Of a DNA stretch of 64,000 nt, positions 28,161 through 36,276 are shown piece by piece. A program made the translations under genes and the position numbers. The stretch's first letter is position 1. Each line of letters starts with the position of its first letter. This DNA comes from JAKPAM01 sp047601745 (GTDB taxonomy: Bacteria; Pseudomonadota; Gammaproteobacteria; Burkholderiales; Burkholderiaceae_E): contig JASGIS010000001.1 in NCBI GenBank assembly GCA_047601745.1, forward strand, positions 62,001 through 126,000. Reading direction: 5' to 3'. Under the pieces are notes generated by a model. It was not told the DNA's origin, ran no database searches, and worked only from the letters and a program-made list of their open reading frames with translations.

Positions 28161-28204
28161 GAATTTCAAACGCCCCTGGCAGCCTCAAGAAGCTCCGAGG
28201 AAGA

Positions 28205-28402
28205 TCAGGCCACAGCGGGCGTGGGGTAGACGTTGGGGAAGTGGTGTTCGCACAGGTACGGCGACGTGCCCATCACGTTGCGGCCCTAGCTGGTGACGCG
28301 CCAGCACCGGGTGCGCGGGATCTTGGCGATGAGTCCGTGCGCGTGCAGCCGCCGGAAGCAGCGGCCGACTTTTGCGCTGGCCTTTTTCGGGTCTCCGGCG
28401 CA
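28205..28402 (-). pseudogene. Broken winged-helix-like gene fragment
   Basis: The minus strand reads 'KVGRCFRRLHAHGLIAKIPRT', 'RCWRVTS', an in-frame TAG, then 'GRNVMGTSPYLCEHHFPNVYP' and a terminal TGA. This resembles the C-terminus of small helix-turn-helix proteins seen near mobile elements, but I cannot name the family. No start or N-terminal part is found. The remainder of the gap 28161-28783 shows no convincing gene, RNA or repeat. Confidence 0.4.
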
Positions 28403-28783
28403 CACGTAGCAAGTTGCCACTCTGCCCTACCCTTGCCGTTCACAGCCCTCTCTGCACACGCTTCAGCGCCTCACTCCCCGGGTTCACCTGGGGTCCGTGC
28501 TCATGGTGGGCATGCGTCGCCCCCCTTCCCCCCGCCCCGATTCGAACATCGCCCATCGACTACCTGCCCCGGACGACGAATGCGGCTCAGCCAGCCTCAT
28601 GCCGCGCCGCCTCCGTGCAGAACCTCGAAACGATCAACTGCAAACTCGCTGCCGCCAAAGCTTCGGCCAATCGAAAGGCTGTCTGATGTGCGCATCCTTA
28701 AACCGTTCGGCGTTCTAGGAATCCGCGGGCATCTTCGGCGCAGCGCCCGCAACAGCGGCCGTTGATCGGCGCTGACCGCCGGC

Positions 28784-30415
28784 TCAGAACACCTTCGTGA
28801 AAAGCCAGTACAAACCGCCCGACAGCAGCATCGCCGCCGGCAGCGTCAGCACCCAGGCCATCGCCAGGCTGCGGATCGTCGACATCTGCAGGCCCGATCG
28901 ATTCGCCGCCATCGTGCCGGCGACGCCCGACGACAGCACGTGCGTCGTCGACACCGGCAGTCCGTAGATGTCGGCGGCGCCGATCGTGGCCATCGCGACC
29001 AGTTCGGCCGAAGCGCCCTGCGCATAGGTCAGGTGGGTCTTGCCGATCTTCTCGCCGACCGTCACGACGATGCGCTTCCAGCCGATCATCGTGCCCAGGC
29101 CGAGCGCGATCGCCACCGCGACCTTGACCCACAGCGGGATGAAGCGCGTCGCCTCGTCGATGCGGTGGCGGAACTCCTTCAGGCTCGCCATCGTGTCGGC
29201 GTCGAAGCGCAACTGGCCGCTCTTGTCGAGCAGGCGGATCGCCTCGGACGTCAGGTACATGTCGTTACGCACGTTCGAGACCGCCTCGATCGGCACCCGC
29301 GCCAGCGAACCGTGCTCCTTGACCTGCTGACCGATGCTGTCCGAGATGAAGGCCAGCGCGGGCGTCACCCGGGGACCGTTCTCCTTGGTGCGCACGTACG
29401 TCGACAAGGCTTCGCGGGCGCCGTCCAGCGTCATCGTCGGCGCATCGGCCGGCAGGCCGCGCGCCAGCGCCTGCGACGTGGTCTGCGCGACGGCGACGAA
29501 CGCGACCGTCTGCTTCTCGGGCATCGCGCGGTTCAGCGCGTAGGCCATCGGCACCGTGCCGACCAGGATCAGCATGATCAGGCCCATGCCCTTCTGGCCG
29601 TCGTTGGAGCCGTGCGCGAACGACACGCCGGTGCAGGTCAGCACCAGCAGGCCGCGGATCCACCAGGGCGGCGGCGTGTTGCCCTTCGGCTCCTCGTACA
29701 GTTCCTTGCGCTTGACCAGCGCGCGCAGCGCGACCAGCAGCAGCGCCGCGCAACCGAAACCGACGATCGGCGACAGCAGCAGCGAATAACCGACCTTCGA
29801 TACCTGCGACCAGTCGACGCCGCTGGTGCCGTCGCGGCCGTGCATCAGTGCGTTGGCCACGCCGACGCCGATGATCGAGCCGATCAGCGTATGCGACGAC
29901 GACGCCGGCAGGCCGAACCACCAGGTGCCGAGGTTCCAGATGATCGCGGCGATCAGCAGCGCGAACACCATCGCGAAACCGGCGCTGCTGCCGACCTGCA
30001 GGATCAGCTCGACCGGCAGCAGCGAGATCACGCCGAAGGCCACCGCCCCGCTCGAGGTCAGCACGCCGAGAAAGTTGAACACGCCCGACCAGACGACCGC
30101 GAGGTTCGGCGCCATCGAGTGCGTGTAGATGACCGTGGCCACCGCGTTCGCGGTGTCGTGGAAGCCGTTGACGAATTCGAAGCCGAGCGCGATCAGCAGC
30201 GCGACGACCAGCAGCACGAACGGCAGCCAGGTGGTCGTCTGGGCGCCTGCGCCGATCACGTCGCTGAACAGGCTGTAGCCGGTATAGCCGAGCCCGCCGG
30301 CGAGCAGCAGCAGGAACAGCACGATGCTGCCGGGACTCGGCTTGGATTCGAGCTTGGGGCGCGAGGATGACGCGGCGACCGATACGCCGCCGGCATGGGC
30401 CGGGACAGAGGACAT
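28784..30415 (-). CDS. pitA: Inorganic phosphate transporter, PiT family
   Basis: A 543-residue integral membrane protein that imports phosphate (usually as a metal-phosphate complex) driven by the proton gradient. PiT signatures are present twice: 'FEFVNGFHDTANAVATVIYT' (about 80-98) and 'FAHGSNDGQKGMGLI' in the second half, with 'GLPASSSHTLIGSIIGVG' and 'GLPVSTTHVLSSGVAGTM' as the paired P-S-S/T-T-H loops. Ten or more hydrophobic segments flank a long cytoplasmic loop (roughly 290-430). The ATG encoding MSSVPAHAGG was preferred over an upstream TTG. No Pho box was recognised. The gene symbol is by family only. Confidence 0.9.
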   Translation of the reverse strand: MSSVPAHAGGVSVAASSSRPKLESKPSPGSIVLFLLLLAGGLGYTGYSLFSDVIGAGAQTTTWLPFVLLVVALLIALGFEFVNGFHDTANAVATVIYTHSMAPNLAVVWSGVFNFLGVLTSSGAVAFGVISLLPVELILQVGSSAGFAMVFALLIAAIIWNLGTWWFGLPASSSHTLIGSIIGVGVANALMHGRDGTSGVDWSQVSKVGYSLLLSPIVGFGCAALLLVALRALVKRKELYEEPKGNTPPPWWIRGLLVLTCTGVSFAHGSNDGQKGMGLIMLILVGTVPMAYALNRAMPEKQTVAFVAVAQTTSQALARGLPADAPTMTLDGAREALSTYVRTKENGPRVTPALAFISDSIGQQVKEHGSLARVPIEAVSNVRNDMYLTSEAIRLLDKSGQLRFDADTMASLKEFRHRIDEATRFIPLWVKVAVAIALGLGTMIGWKRIVVTVGEKIGKTHLTYAQGASAELVAMATIGAADIYGLPVSTTHVLSSGVAGTMAANRSGLQMSTIRSLAMAWVLTLPAAMLLSGGLYWLFTKVF

Positions 30416-30510
30416 GGGATCGGAAAGGGTTGGCTGAGGTCGGCGCAGTGTCGCGCTGCACCATGACAAGGCGATGACGCATCGATGACGCCGGCGCGCG
30501 CCCGCGCCGC

Positions 30511-30600
30511 GCCTGTTCCGCCGCCTGTTCCGCCGCCTGTTCCGCCGCCTGTTCCGCCGCCTGTTCTGCCGCCCGTTCTGCCGCCCGTTCTGCCGCCCGG
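30511..30600. repeat. 12-bp tandem repeat between the PiT and lipoprotein genes
   Basis: Seven 12-bp units plus half a unit: four copies of gcctgttccgcc, one gcctgttctgcc and two gcccgttctgcc. They lie in the 214-bp gap 30416-30629, upstream of the PiT start and downstream of the lipoprotein-gene start codon on the minus strand's far side (both genes are minus). The gradient of variants from one end to the other suggests expansion by slippage. No gene in the gap is supported. Confidence 0.85.
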
Positions 30601-30629
30601 AACCGGGATCGATTCAGGGATCGGACGGC

Positions 30630-32279
30630 TTACCGCGCGGCCGCCGCCGCGGGCCGGATCCGGTACACCGCGTTGTTGCGGTCGGCGCTGACGTAGACGT
30701 CGCCGCGATCGTCGACGGCCACGCCCGTGGGCAGGTAGAACGGCGGCAGCCCCGGCGCCGGCACCAGGCCGATCGGCAGGCCGTCGGCGACGGTGCGCCG
30801 GCTGCCGGTGGCCGGATCGATCTCGACCAGCCGCTGCGACATCGACTCGGCGACGACCAGCGTGCCCCACGGCGTGCGGGCCAGCCCCTCGGGCAGCGCC
30901 AGGCCGTCGGCGATCCGCGTGCGCGCGCCGTCGCTCAGGTCGACGTGTTCGAGCTTGCCGGTGGCCTCGGTGACGAACACGCCGCCGTCGCCGCTGAGGA
31001 TCATCTGCACGGGCCCGTTCAGACCGCTGGCGATCGTCGCGCGCTGCTCGAAGCGGTCGCCGCCGAACCGCGACAGCTCGCCGCTGCCGGCCTCGATGAC
31101 GAGCACGCTGCCGTCCTCCATCGGGATCGCGTCGGTCGGCGCCTTGAGCTCGTGCAGCATCGCGATCGTCGCGCGGCTGCGCCGATCGATGATCTGCACG
31201 GTGCCGGTCGACCACGACGACAGCGCGAACCATTTCGACGAGACGCCGACGGTCGCCGGATACTCGAGGTCCGAGGCCTGCATCCGGAACACGTCGCCGA
31301 CCTCGCCCGACGCCAGGTCGACGCGGCGGAACGCGAAGACGTCGGCGATCCACAGCGCGCCGTCGGCGATCTTCATGCCCGCGGGCACGGCCAGCTTGCC
31401 GGACGTCAGCGTCGTCAGCCTGCCGCTGGCCGGGTCGTACGCCTGCACCGAGTTGTCGGCCATGTTCGATACGTAGATCGTGCCGTCATCGGGTGCGATC
31501 GCCAGGTTGTCGAGCGCGGGCTTCAATTGCTGGACGACGGTCTTGCGGCCGGTGGCCAGCTCGATGCGGGCGAGCTCGCCGGTCTTCGTGTCGATCGCCC
31601 ACAGATTGCCCTTGCCGTCGAGATTGGCCGCGGCCGGCGTCTTGAAGTCGGCATTGATGACGGTGACCGCGCCGGTGGCCGGGTCGAGCTTGACGATCTG
31701 GCCCTTGAACCACAGCGGCCCGTACAGCATGCCGTCCGGGCCGACCTCGAAGCCGTTGAAGCCGCCCAGGTCGCGCGCGATCAGCCGCGGCGGCTGCACG
31801 CCCTTGACGTCGATCTCCCAGACCGCGTCGCCCAGGAACACCTGCGACGCGTAGAGCTTGCCGTTGCGGCGATCGAAGTCCAGCGAATTGAGGCCCGGCA
31901 GGTCCTTGGCGAGCACGCGCAGCGGTGCCGTGTCGCTCTCGCGGTACTGCAGCCTGCCGGTCAGGTAGTTGGTCCACGCCATCTCGCCCCTGGGGCCGAT
32001 CGCGATGTCGTCGGACTGGCCCTCGGGCGCCGCCACGGCGATGCTCGCCGCGCCGGTTCGCCGGTCGACCGACCACAGCGCGTTGCCGACGACCGATCCG
32101 GCGAACAGGCGGCCGCGCTTGTCGACGGCCAGCCCGTGCACGCCGGCGAACGACGACGGCGGGACGAAGACTTCGGGCTGGCCCCAGCGCTCGGGGCGGG
32201 CGGGCGCCGTGGTGCAGGCGCCGGTCAACGCGATCGCCAGCGATGCGGCCAGCGCGGCCAGGATGCGCGGCGCGTACAT
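30630..32279 (-). CDS. SMP-30/NHL-type beta-propeller lipoprotein (copy 2)
   Basis: A 549-residue predicted lipoprotein with lipobox LTGAC (Cys22). It is collinear with the protein at 19569-21236 over almost its whole length: 'FAGVHGLAVDKRGRLFAGSVVGNALWSVDRRTG', 'QSDDIAIGPRGEMAWTNY', 'LGGFNGFEVGPDGMLYGPLWFKGQIVKL', 'DNLAIAPDDGTIYVSNMADNSVQAY' and 'LPPFYLPTGVAVDDRGDVYVSADRNNAVYRIRP'. It is a periplasm-facing beta-propeller of unknown ligand or activity. It ends at 30630, next to the 12-bp repeat array; kup lies immediately upstream on the same strand (34-bp gap). Confidence 0.82.
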   Translation of the reverse strand: MYAPRILAALAASLAIALTGACTTAPARPERWGQPEVFVPPSSFAGVHGLAVDKRGRLFAGSVVGNALWSVDRRTGAASIAVAAPEGQSDDIAIGPRGEMAWTNYLTGRLQYRESDTAPLRVLAKDLPGLNSLDFDRRNGKLYASQVFLGDAVWEIDVKGVQPPRLIARDLGGFNGFEVGPDGMLYGPLWFKGQIVKLDPATGAVTVINADFKTPAAANLDGKGNLWAIDTKTGELARIELATGRKTVVQQLKPALDNLAIAPDDGTIYVSNMADNSVQAYDPASGRLTTLTSGKLAVPAGMKIADGALWIADVFAFRRVDLASGEVGDVFRMQASDLEYPATVGVSSKWFALSSWSTGTVQIIDRRSRATIAMLHELKAPTDAIPMEDGSVLVIEAGSGELSRFGGDRFEQRATIASGLNGPVQMILSGDGGVFVTEATGKLEHVDLSDGARTRIADGLALPEGLARTPWGTLVVAESMSQRLVEIDPATGSRRTVADGLPIGLVPAPGLPPFYLPTGVAVDDRGDVYVSADRNNAVYRIRPAAAAAR

Positions 32280-32313
32280 GGAGGTCTCCCTGTTCGGCCT
32301 CGTCCGGCCGTGT

Positions 32314-34194
32314 TCAGATCTCGATCTGCGTGCCCAGTTCGATGACGCGGTTGGCGGGCAGTTTGAAGTACTCGGCGGCGTTGCCGGCGTTGCGCGAGAT
32401 CGTCGCGAACAGGCGCTCGCGCCACATCGCCATACCGTCGCCGGGCGTCGGCACGATCGTTTCGCGGCCGATGAAGTACGAGGTCTCCATCGGCGGCACC
32501 GTCAGGCCCATGCCCGCGCACAGCTCGAGCATTCGCGGCACGTCGATCTCGTTCTTGAAGCCGTAGGTGCCCTTGACCTTCCAGAAGTTCTGCCCGAGGT
32601 CGATCAGCTCGACGCGCTCGGATTCGGGCACCCACGGGATCTCCAGCGTCTCGACGGTCAGGAAAACGACGCGTTCGTGCAGGATCTTGTTGTGCAGCAG
32701 GTTGTGCAGCAGCGGGCCGGGCACCGAACGGATGTCGCTGACCAGGAACACCGCGGTGCCCGCCACCCGGTCCGGCGGATCGAGCATCAGCGACTGCAGG
32801 AACGTGCCCAGGTCCAGCCCCTGCTGCCGCTGCTTTTCGATGACGATCTCGCGACCGCGCTTCCAGGTCAGCATCACCGACAGCACGATCCCGCCGAGCA
32901 CCAGCGGCAGCCAGCCGCCGTCGAGCAGCTTGAGCAGGTTGGCGGTGAAATAAGCGATGTCGATCAACAGGAACACGCCGGTGGCGAACACGCACAGCAC
33001 CCAGTTCAGCCCCCAGCCGTAGCGGATAACGAAGAACGTCAGGATCGTCGTCATCAGCATCGTGCCGGTGACCGCCACGCCATAAGCGCCGGCCAGCCGC
33101 GACGACGAGCCGAAGGTGACGACCAGCAGCACGATCGTCGCCAGTTGCGCCCAGTTGACGAACGGCACGTAGATCTGCCCGGCTTCCTTATCGGACGTGT
33201 ACAGGATCGACAGCCTCGGCAGGAAACCGAGCTGGATCGCCTGCTTGGTCATCGAATAAGTGCCCGAGATCGTCGCCTGCGATGCGACGATGGTCGCGGC
33301 GGTGGCCAGGCCCACGGCCGGATACAGCGCCCACGACGGGAACATCAGGAAGAACGGGTTCTCGAGCGCGGCCGGCGAACCCAGCAGCAGCGCGCCCTGG
33401 CCGAAGTAGTTCAGCACCAGCGAAGGCAGCACGATCGCGAACCAGCAGATGCGGATCGGCGTACGGCCGAAGTGGCCCATGTCGGCGTACAGCGCCTCGG
33501 CGCCGGTCAGCACCAGCACGGTCGAACCCAGGCTCGCGTAGCCGACCCAGCCGTGCGTGAAGAAGAACTCGAGCGCGTAATAAGGATTGAGCGCTTCCAG
33601 GATATGCGGATGCTCGAACACGTGCGCGGCGCCGACGACGCCCAGCGTGCCGAACCACAGCACCATGACCGGCGCGAACAGCTTGCCCATCGCGGCCGTG
33701 CCGCGCCGCTGCACGCAGTACAGCACGATCAGGATCGCCAGCGCGGCCGGCACCACGTACGAGCGGAACGCCGGCGTCGCGACCTCGAGCCCTTCGATCG
33801 CGCTGAGGATCGAGATCGCCGGCGTCAGCACGCCGTCGCCGAAGAACAAAGCCGCGCCGAACACGCCGATCATCAACAGTATCCGGCGCAGCCGGGGCTG
33901 GTCGCGCACTGAACTGGCGGCCAGCGCGAGCAGCGCCATGATGCCGCCCTCGCCGCGGTTGTCCGCGCGCAGCACCAGCGCGACGTACTTCAGCGAGACG
34001 ACCATCATCAGCGACCAGAACATCAGCGACAGCGAGCCGATGATGTTCTCCTGCGTCAGGCCGACACCGTGATGCGGATCGAACACCTCGCGGATCGAAT
34101 ACAGCGGGCTCGTGCCGATGTCGCCGAACACGACGCCGAGCGCGACCAGCGTCAGCCCGGCCAGCGGCTTCTTGTGGGAGTCGGAAGGATTCAC
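32314..34194 (-). CDS. kup: Low-affinity potassium uptake protein Kup
   Basis: A 626-residue K+/H+ symporter of usual length. The N-terminus has 'LALGVVFGDIGTSPLYSIREVF' (the K+-translocation signature), followed by 'RADNRGEGGIMALLALA', 'FFGDGVLTPAISILSAIEGLEV', 'NYFGQGALLL' and 'SQATISGTYSMTKQAIQLGFLPR'. About twelve hydrophobic segments span residues 10-450. The hydrophilic C-terminal domain ends 'EYFKLPANRVIELGTQIEI', a typical Kup terminus. It may be co-transcribed with the downstream lipoprotein gene 34 bp away. Confidence 0.95.
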   Translation of the reverse strand: MNPSDSHKKPLAGLTLVALGVVFGDIGTSPLYSIREVFDPHHGVGLTQENIIGSLSLMFWSLMMVVSLKYVALVLRADNRGEGGIMALLALAASSVRDQPRLRRILLMIGVFGAALFFGDGVLTPAISILSAIEGLEVATPAFRSYVVPAALAILIVLYCVQRRGTAAMGKLFAPVMVLWFGTLGVVGAAHVFEHPHILEALNPYYALEFFFTHGWVGYASLGSTVLVLTGAEALYADMGHFGRTPIRICWFAIVLPSLVLNYFGQGALLLGSPAALENPFFLMFPSWALYPAVGLATAATIVASQATISGTYSMTKQAIQLGFLPRLSILYTSDKEAGQIYVPFVNWAQLATIVLLVVTFGSSSRLAGAYGVAVTGTMLMTTILTFFVIRYGWGLNWVLCVFATGVFLLIDIAYFTANLLKLLDGGWLPLVLGGIVLSVMLTWKRGREIVIEKQRQQGLDLGTFLQSLMLDPPDRVAGTAVFLVSDIRSVPGPLLHNLLHNKILHERVVFLTVETLEIPWVPESERVELIDLGQNFWKVKGTYGFKNEIDVPRMLELCAGMGLTVPPMETSYFIGRETIVPTPGDGMAMWRERLFATISRNAGNAAEYFKLPANRVIELGTQIEI

Positions 34195-34245
34195 GGATGG
34201 AAGGCGTTGAAGCGTGCGGCCGCCGGGCGCCGCACGCGTTGCGGG

Positions 34246-35658
34246 TCAGAACGCGAAGATCTTGCCGGGATTCATGATGTTGTCCGGATCGATCGCATGC
34301 TTGATCCGCCGCATCAGTTCGATCGCATCGTCGCCCGCCTCCTCGACGAGGAACCCCATCTTGTGCAGGCCCACGCCGTGCTCGCCGGTGCAGGTGCCGT
34401 CCATCGACAGCGCGAGCCGCACGATCTGGTCGTTCATCCGCTCGGCTTCCTCGACCTCGGCCGGATCGTTCGGATCGATCAGCAGCAGCGCGTGGAAGTT
34501 GCCGTCACCGACGTGGCCGAGCAGCATCGACGGAAAGCTGGCCTTGTCCAGGATCGCGCGCGCGCCGCTGATCGAATCGGCCAGCCGCGAGATCGGCACG
34601 CAGGTGTCGGTCGAGATCGCGCGCCCGCCGGCCCGGGTCTGCAGGCACGCGAAGTACGCGTTGTGCCGCGCGTTCCACAGCCGCGTGCGGTCTTCGGGAC
34701 GGGTCGCCCACTCGAAATCCTGGCCGCCGTGCTCGCGCGTGATGCTCTGGACCAGCTCGGCCTGCTCGCGCACGCCGGCCTCGGTGCCGTGGAACTCGAA
34801 GAACAGCGTCGGCGACTCGCGCAGCGTCGTGTGGCTGTGCGCGTTGATCGCGCGGATCGTGCGCTCGCACAGGAACTCGCAGCGCGCGACCGGCACGCCG
34901 AGCTGGATCGTTTCGATCACCGCGCGCACCGCGTCGTCCAGCGACGCGAAGTTGACGACGGCCGCCGACATCGCCTCGGGCACCGGATAGACGCGCACCG
35001 ATACCTCGGTGACGACGCCCAGCGTCCCTTCTGAGCCGACGAACAGCCGCGTCAGGTCATAGCCGGCCGACGACTTGCGCGCGCGGCTGGCCGTGCGCAC
35101 GACCTTGCCGTCGGGCGTGACGACGGTCAGGCCCAGCACGTTCTCCTTCATCGTGCCGTAGCGCACCGCGTTGGTGCCCGACGCGCGGGTGGCCGTCATG
35201 CCGCCCAGGCTCGCGTCGGCGCCCGGATCGATCGGAAAGAACAGCCCGGTGGACTTCAGCTCGTCGTTGAGCTGCTTGCGCGTGACGCCGGCCTGCACGG
35301 TGACGCTCAGGTCCTCGGCGTGGATCGCCAGCACGCGATTCATCTGCGACAGGTCGATCGTGACGCCGCCGTGCAGCGCCAGCAGATGCCCTTCGAGCGA
35401 CGAACCGACGCCGAACGGGATGATCGGCACCTTGTGCTCGCGGCACGCCCGAACGATCTCGACGACCTCGTCGGTCGAGTGCGCGAACACGACCGCGTCC
35501 GGCGGCGTGACCGGAAACGGCGATTCGTCGCGACCGTGATGGTCGCGGACCGCCTGCGCGACCGAAAACCGATCGCCGAACCGGGATCGGAGCCATTCGG
35601 CCAGCGCGGCCGGCAGTGGCCGGCGCAGCGCGCCGGCGAACGGGGATGGATGATTCAT
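34246..35658 (-). CDS. FAD-linked oxidase (D-lactate dehydrogenase / GlcD type)
   Basis: A 470-residue flavoprotein of the FAD_binding_4 plus FAD-oxidase_C type, oxidising a D-2-hydroxy acid such as D-lactate or glycolate and feeding electrons to the respiratory chain or a cytochrome. The FAD site is 'VPIIPFGVGSSLEGHLLALHGGVTIDL' and 'DPGADASLGGMTATRASGTNAVRYGTMKENVLGLTVVTPDG'. Further motifs are 'GSEGTLGVVTEV', 'LLGHVGDGNFHALLLIDP' and the C-terminal 'GTCTGEHGVGLHKMGFL...IDPDNIMNPGKIF'. I chose the ATG (MNHPSPF), preceded by GAGG, over an upstream GTG. Without GlcE/GlcF partners nearby, a single-subunit D-lactate dehydrogenase (Dld-type) is likelier. Confidence 0.88.
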   Translation of the reverse strand: MNHPSPFAGALRRPLPAALAEWLRSRFGDRFSVAQAVRDHHGRDESPFPVTPPDAVVFAHSTDEVVEIVRACREHKVPIIPFGVGSSLEGHLLALHGGVTIDLSQMNRVLAIHAEDLSVTVQAGVTRKQLNDELKSTGLFFPIDPGADASLGGMTATRASGTNAVRYGTMKENVLGLTVVTPDGKVVRTASRARKSSAGYDLTRLFVGSEGTLGVVTEVSVRVYPVPEAMSAAVVNFASLDDAVRAVIETIQLGVPVARCEFLCERTIRAINAHSHTTLRESPTLFFEFHGTEAGVREQAELVQSITREHGGQDFEWATRPEDRTRLWNARHNAYFACLQTRAGGRAISTDTCVPISRLADSISGARAILDKASFPSMLLGHVGDGNFHALLLIDPNDPAEVEEAERMNDQIVRLALSMDGTCTGEHGVGLHKMGFLVEEAGDDAIELMRRIKHAIDPDNIMNPGKIFAF

Positions 35659-35897
35659 GCGGAGCCTCGGGGCCACGGGAACGCGGTGCCGAGCATGCTC
35701 CCACTCCGCAGGGCGGCACGCAAGCGCGGGCCGCGACGGATCCGCGCGACAGCGGCGGCCCGATCGTCGGACCGGCTCCGCCGTCGACGCTCGCGTGCGA
35801 CGGGCGATGACGGCCTTTCAGTAGCATGACCTGCGTTGCCCGAGCCGGCGCGCCCCTGTCGGCGGGCGGCATCGGACACCCGGGCCGGACTCGAATC

Positions 35898-36263
35898 ATG
35901 CAACGGATCATCGGACTTTTTTCGTTTCGCGGCACGCTGAGCCGAGGGGAATACTGGGCCGGACTGCTGCTCGGATGGCTGCTGTTCGACTCGCTGCACC
36001 GCGCGCTGGCGATGTGGCTGCCGGCCGGATGGCTGCCGGCCGGCCAGGTACTGCTGGCGGCGCTGGCCGTCTGGGCGGCGCTGTCGCTGTCGGTGCGGCG
36101 GCTGCACGATCGCGCGCTGTCGGCGATGTGCCTGCTGGCGATCCTGATTCCGGTCATCGGCGGCCTGTGGCTGCTGATGCAGCTGATCTTCCTCGGCGCC
36201 GGTCGCCACCGCCGTCTGGCCAGCCGTTCGGCGCTCGCATGGCGCCCCCCCGTCCCGCTCTGA
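35898..36263 (+). CDS. DUF805 family membrane protein
   Basis: A 121-residue small membrane protein. It opens with the DUF805 pattern 'FSFRGTLSRGEYWAGLLLGW' (compare F-x-G-R-x-x-R-x-x-Y/F-W). About three hydrophobic segments follow, with 'SLSVRRLHDR' between the second and third, the conserved R-R-L-H-D-x motif. Function unknown. The chosen ATG starts the conserved region; upstream in-frame codons are not family-like. It precedes the flavoprotein-methyltransferase fusion by 13 bp and is probably co-transcribed with it. Confidence 0.82.
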   Translation: MQRIIGLFSFRGTLSRGEYWAGLLLGWLLFDSLHRALAMWLPAGWLPAGQVLLAALAVWAALSLSVRRLHDRALSAMCLLAILIPVIGGLWLLMQLIFLGAGRHRRLASRSALAWRPPVPL

Positions 36264-36276
36264 GCGACGCCCTCGA

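Noticed and set aside
28161..28783. Possible tRNA or small gene in the gap around 28540 (gattcgaacatcgccc string)
   Set aside because: The string resembles a tRNA T-arm, but no acceptor stem, anticodon arm or matching 5' half could be found.
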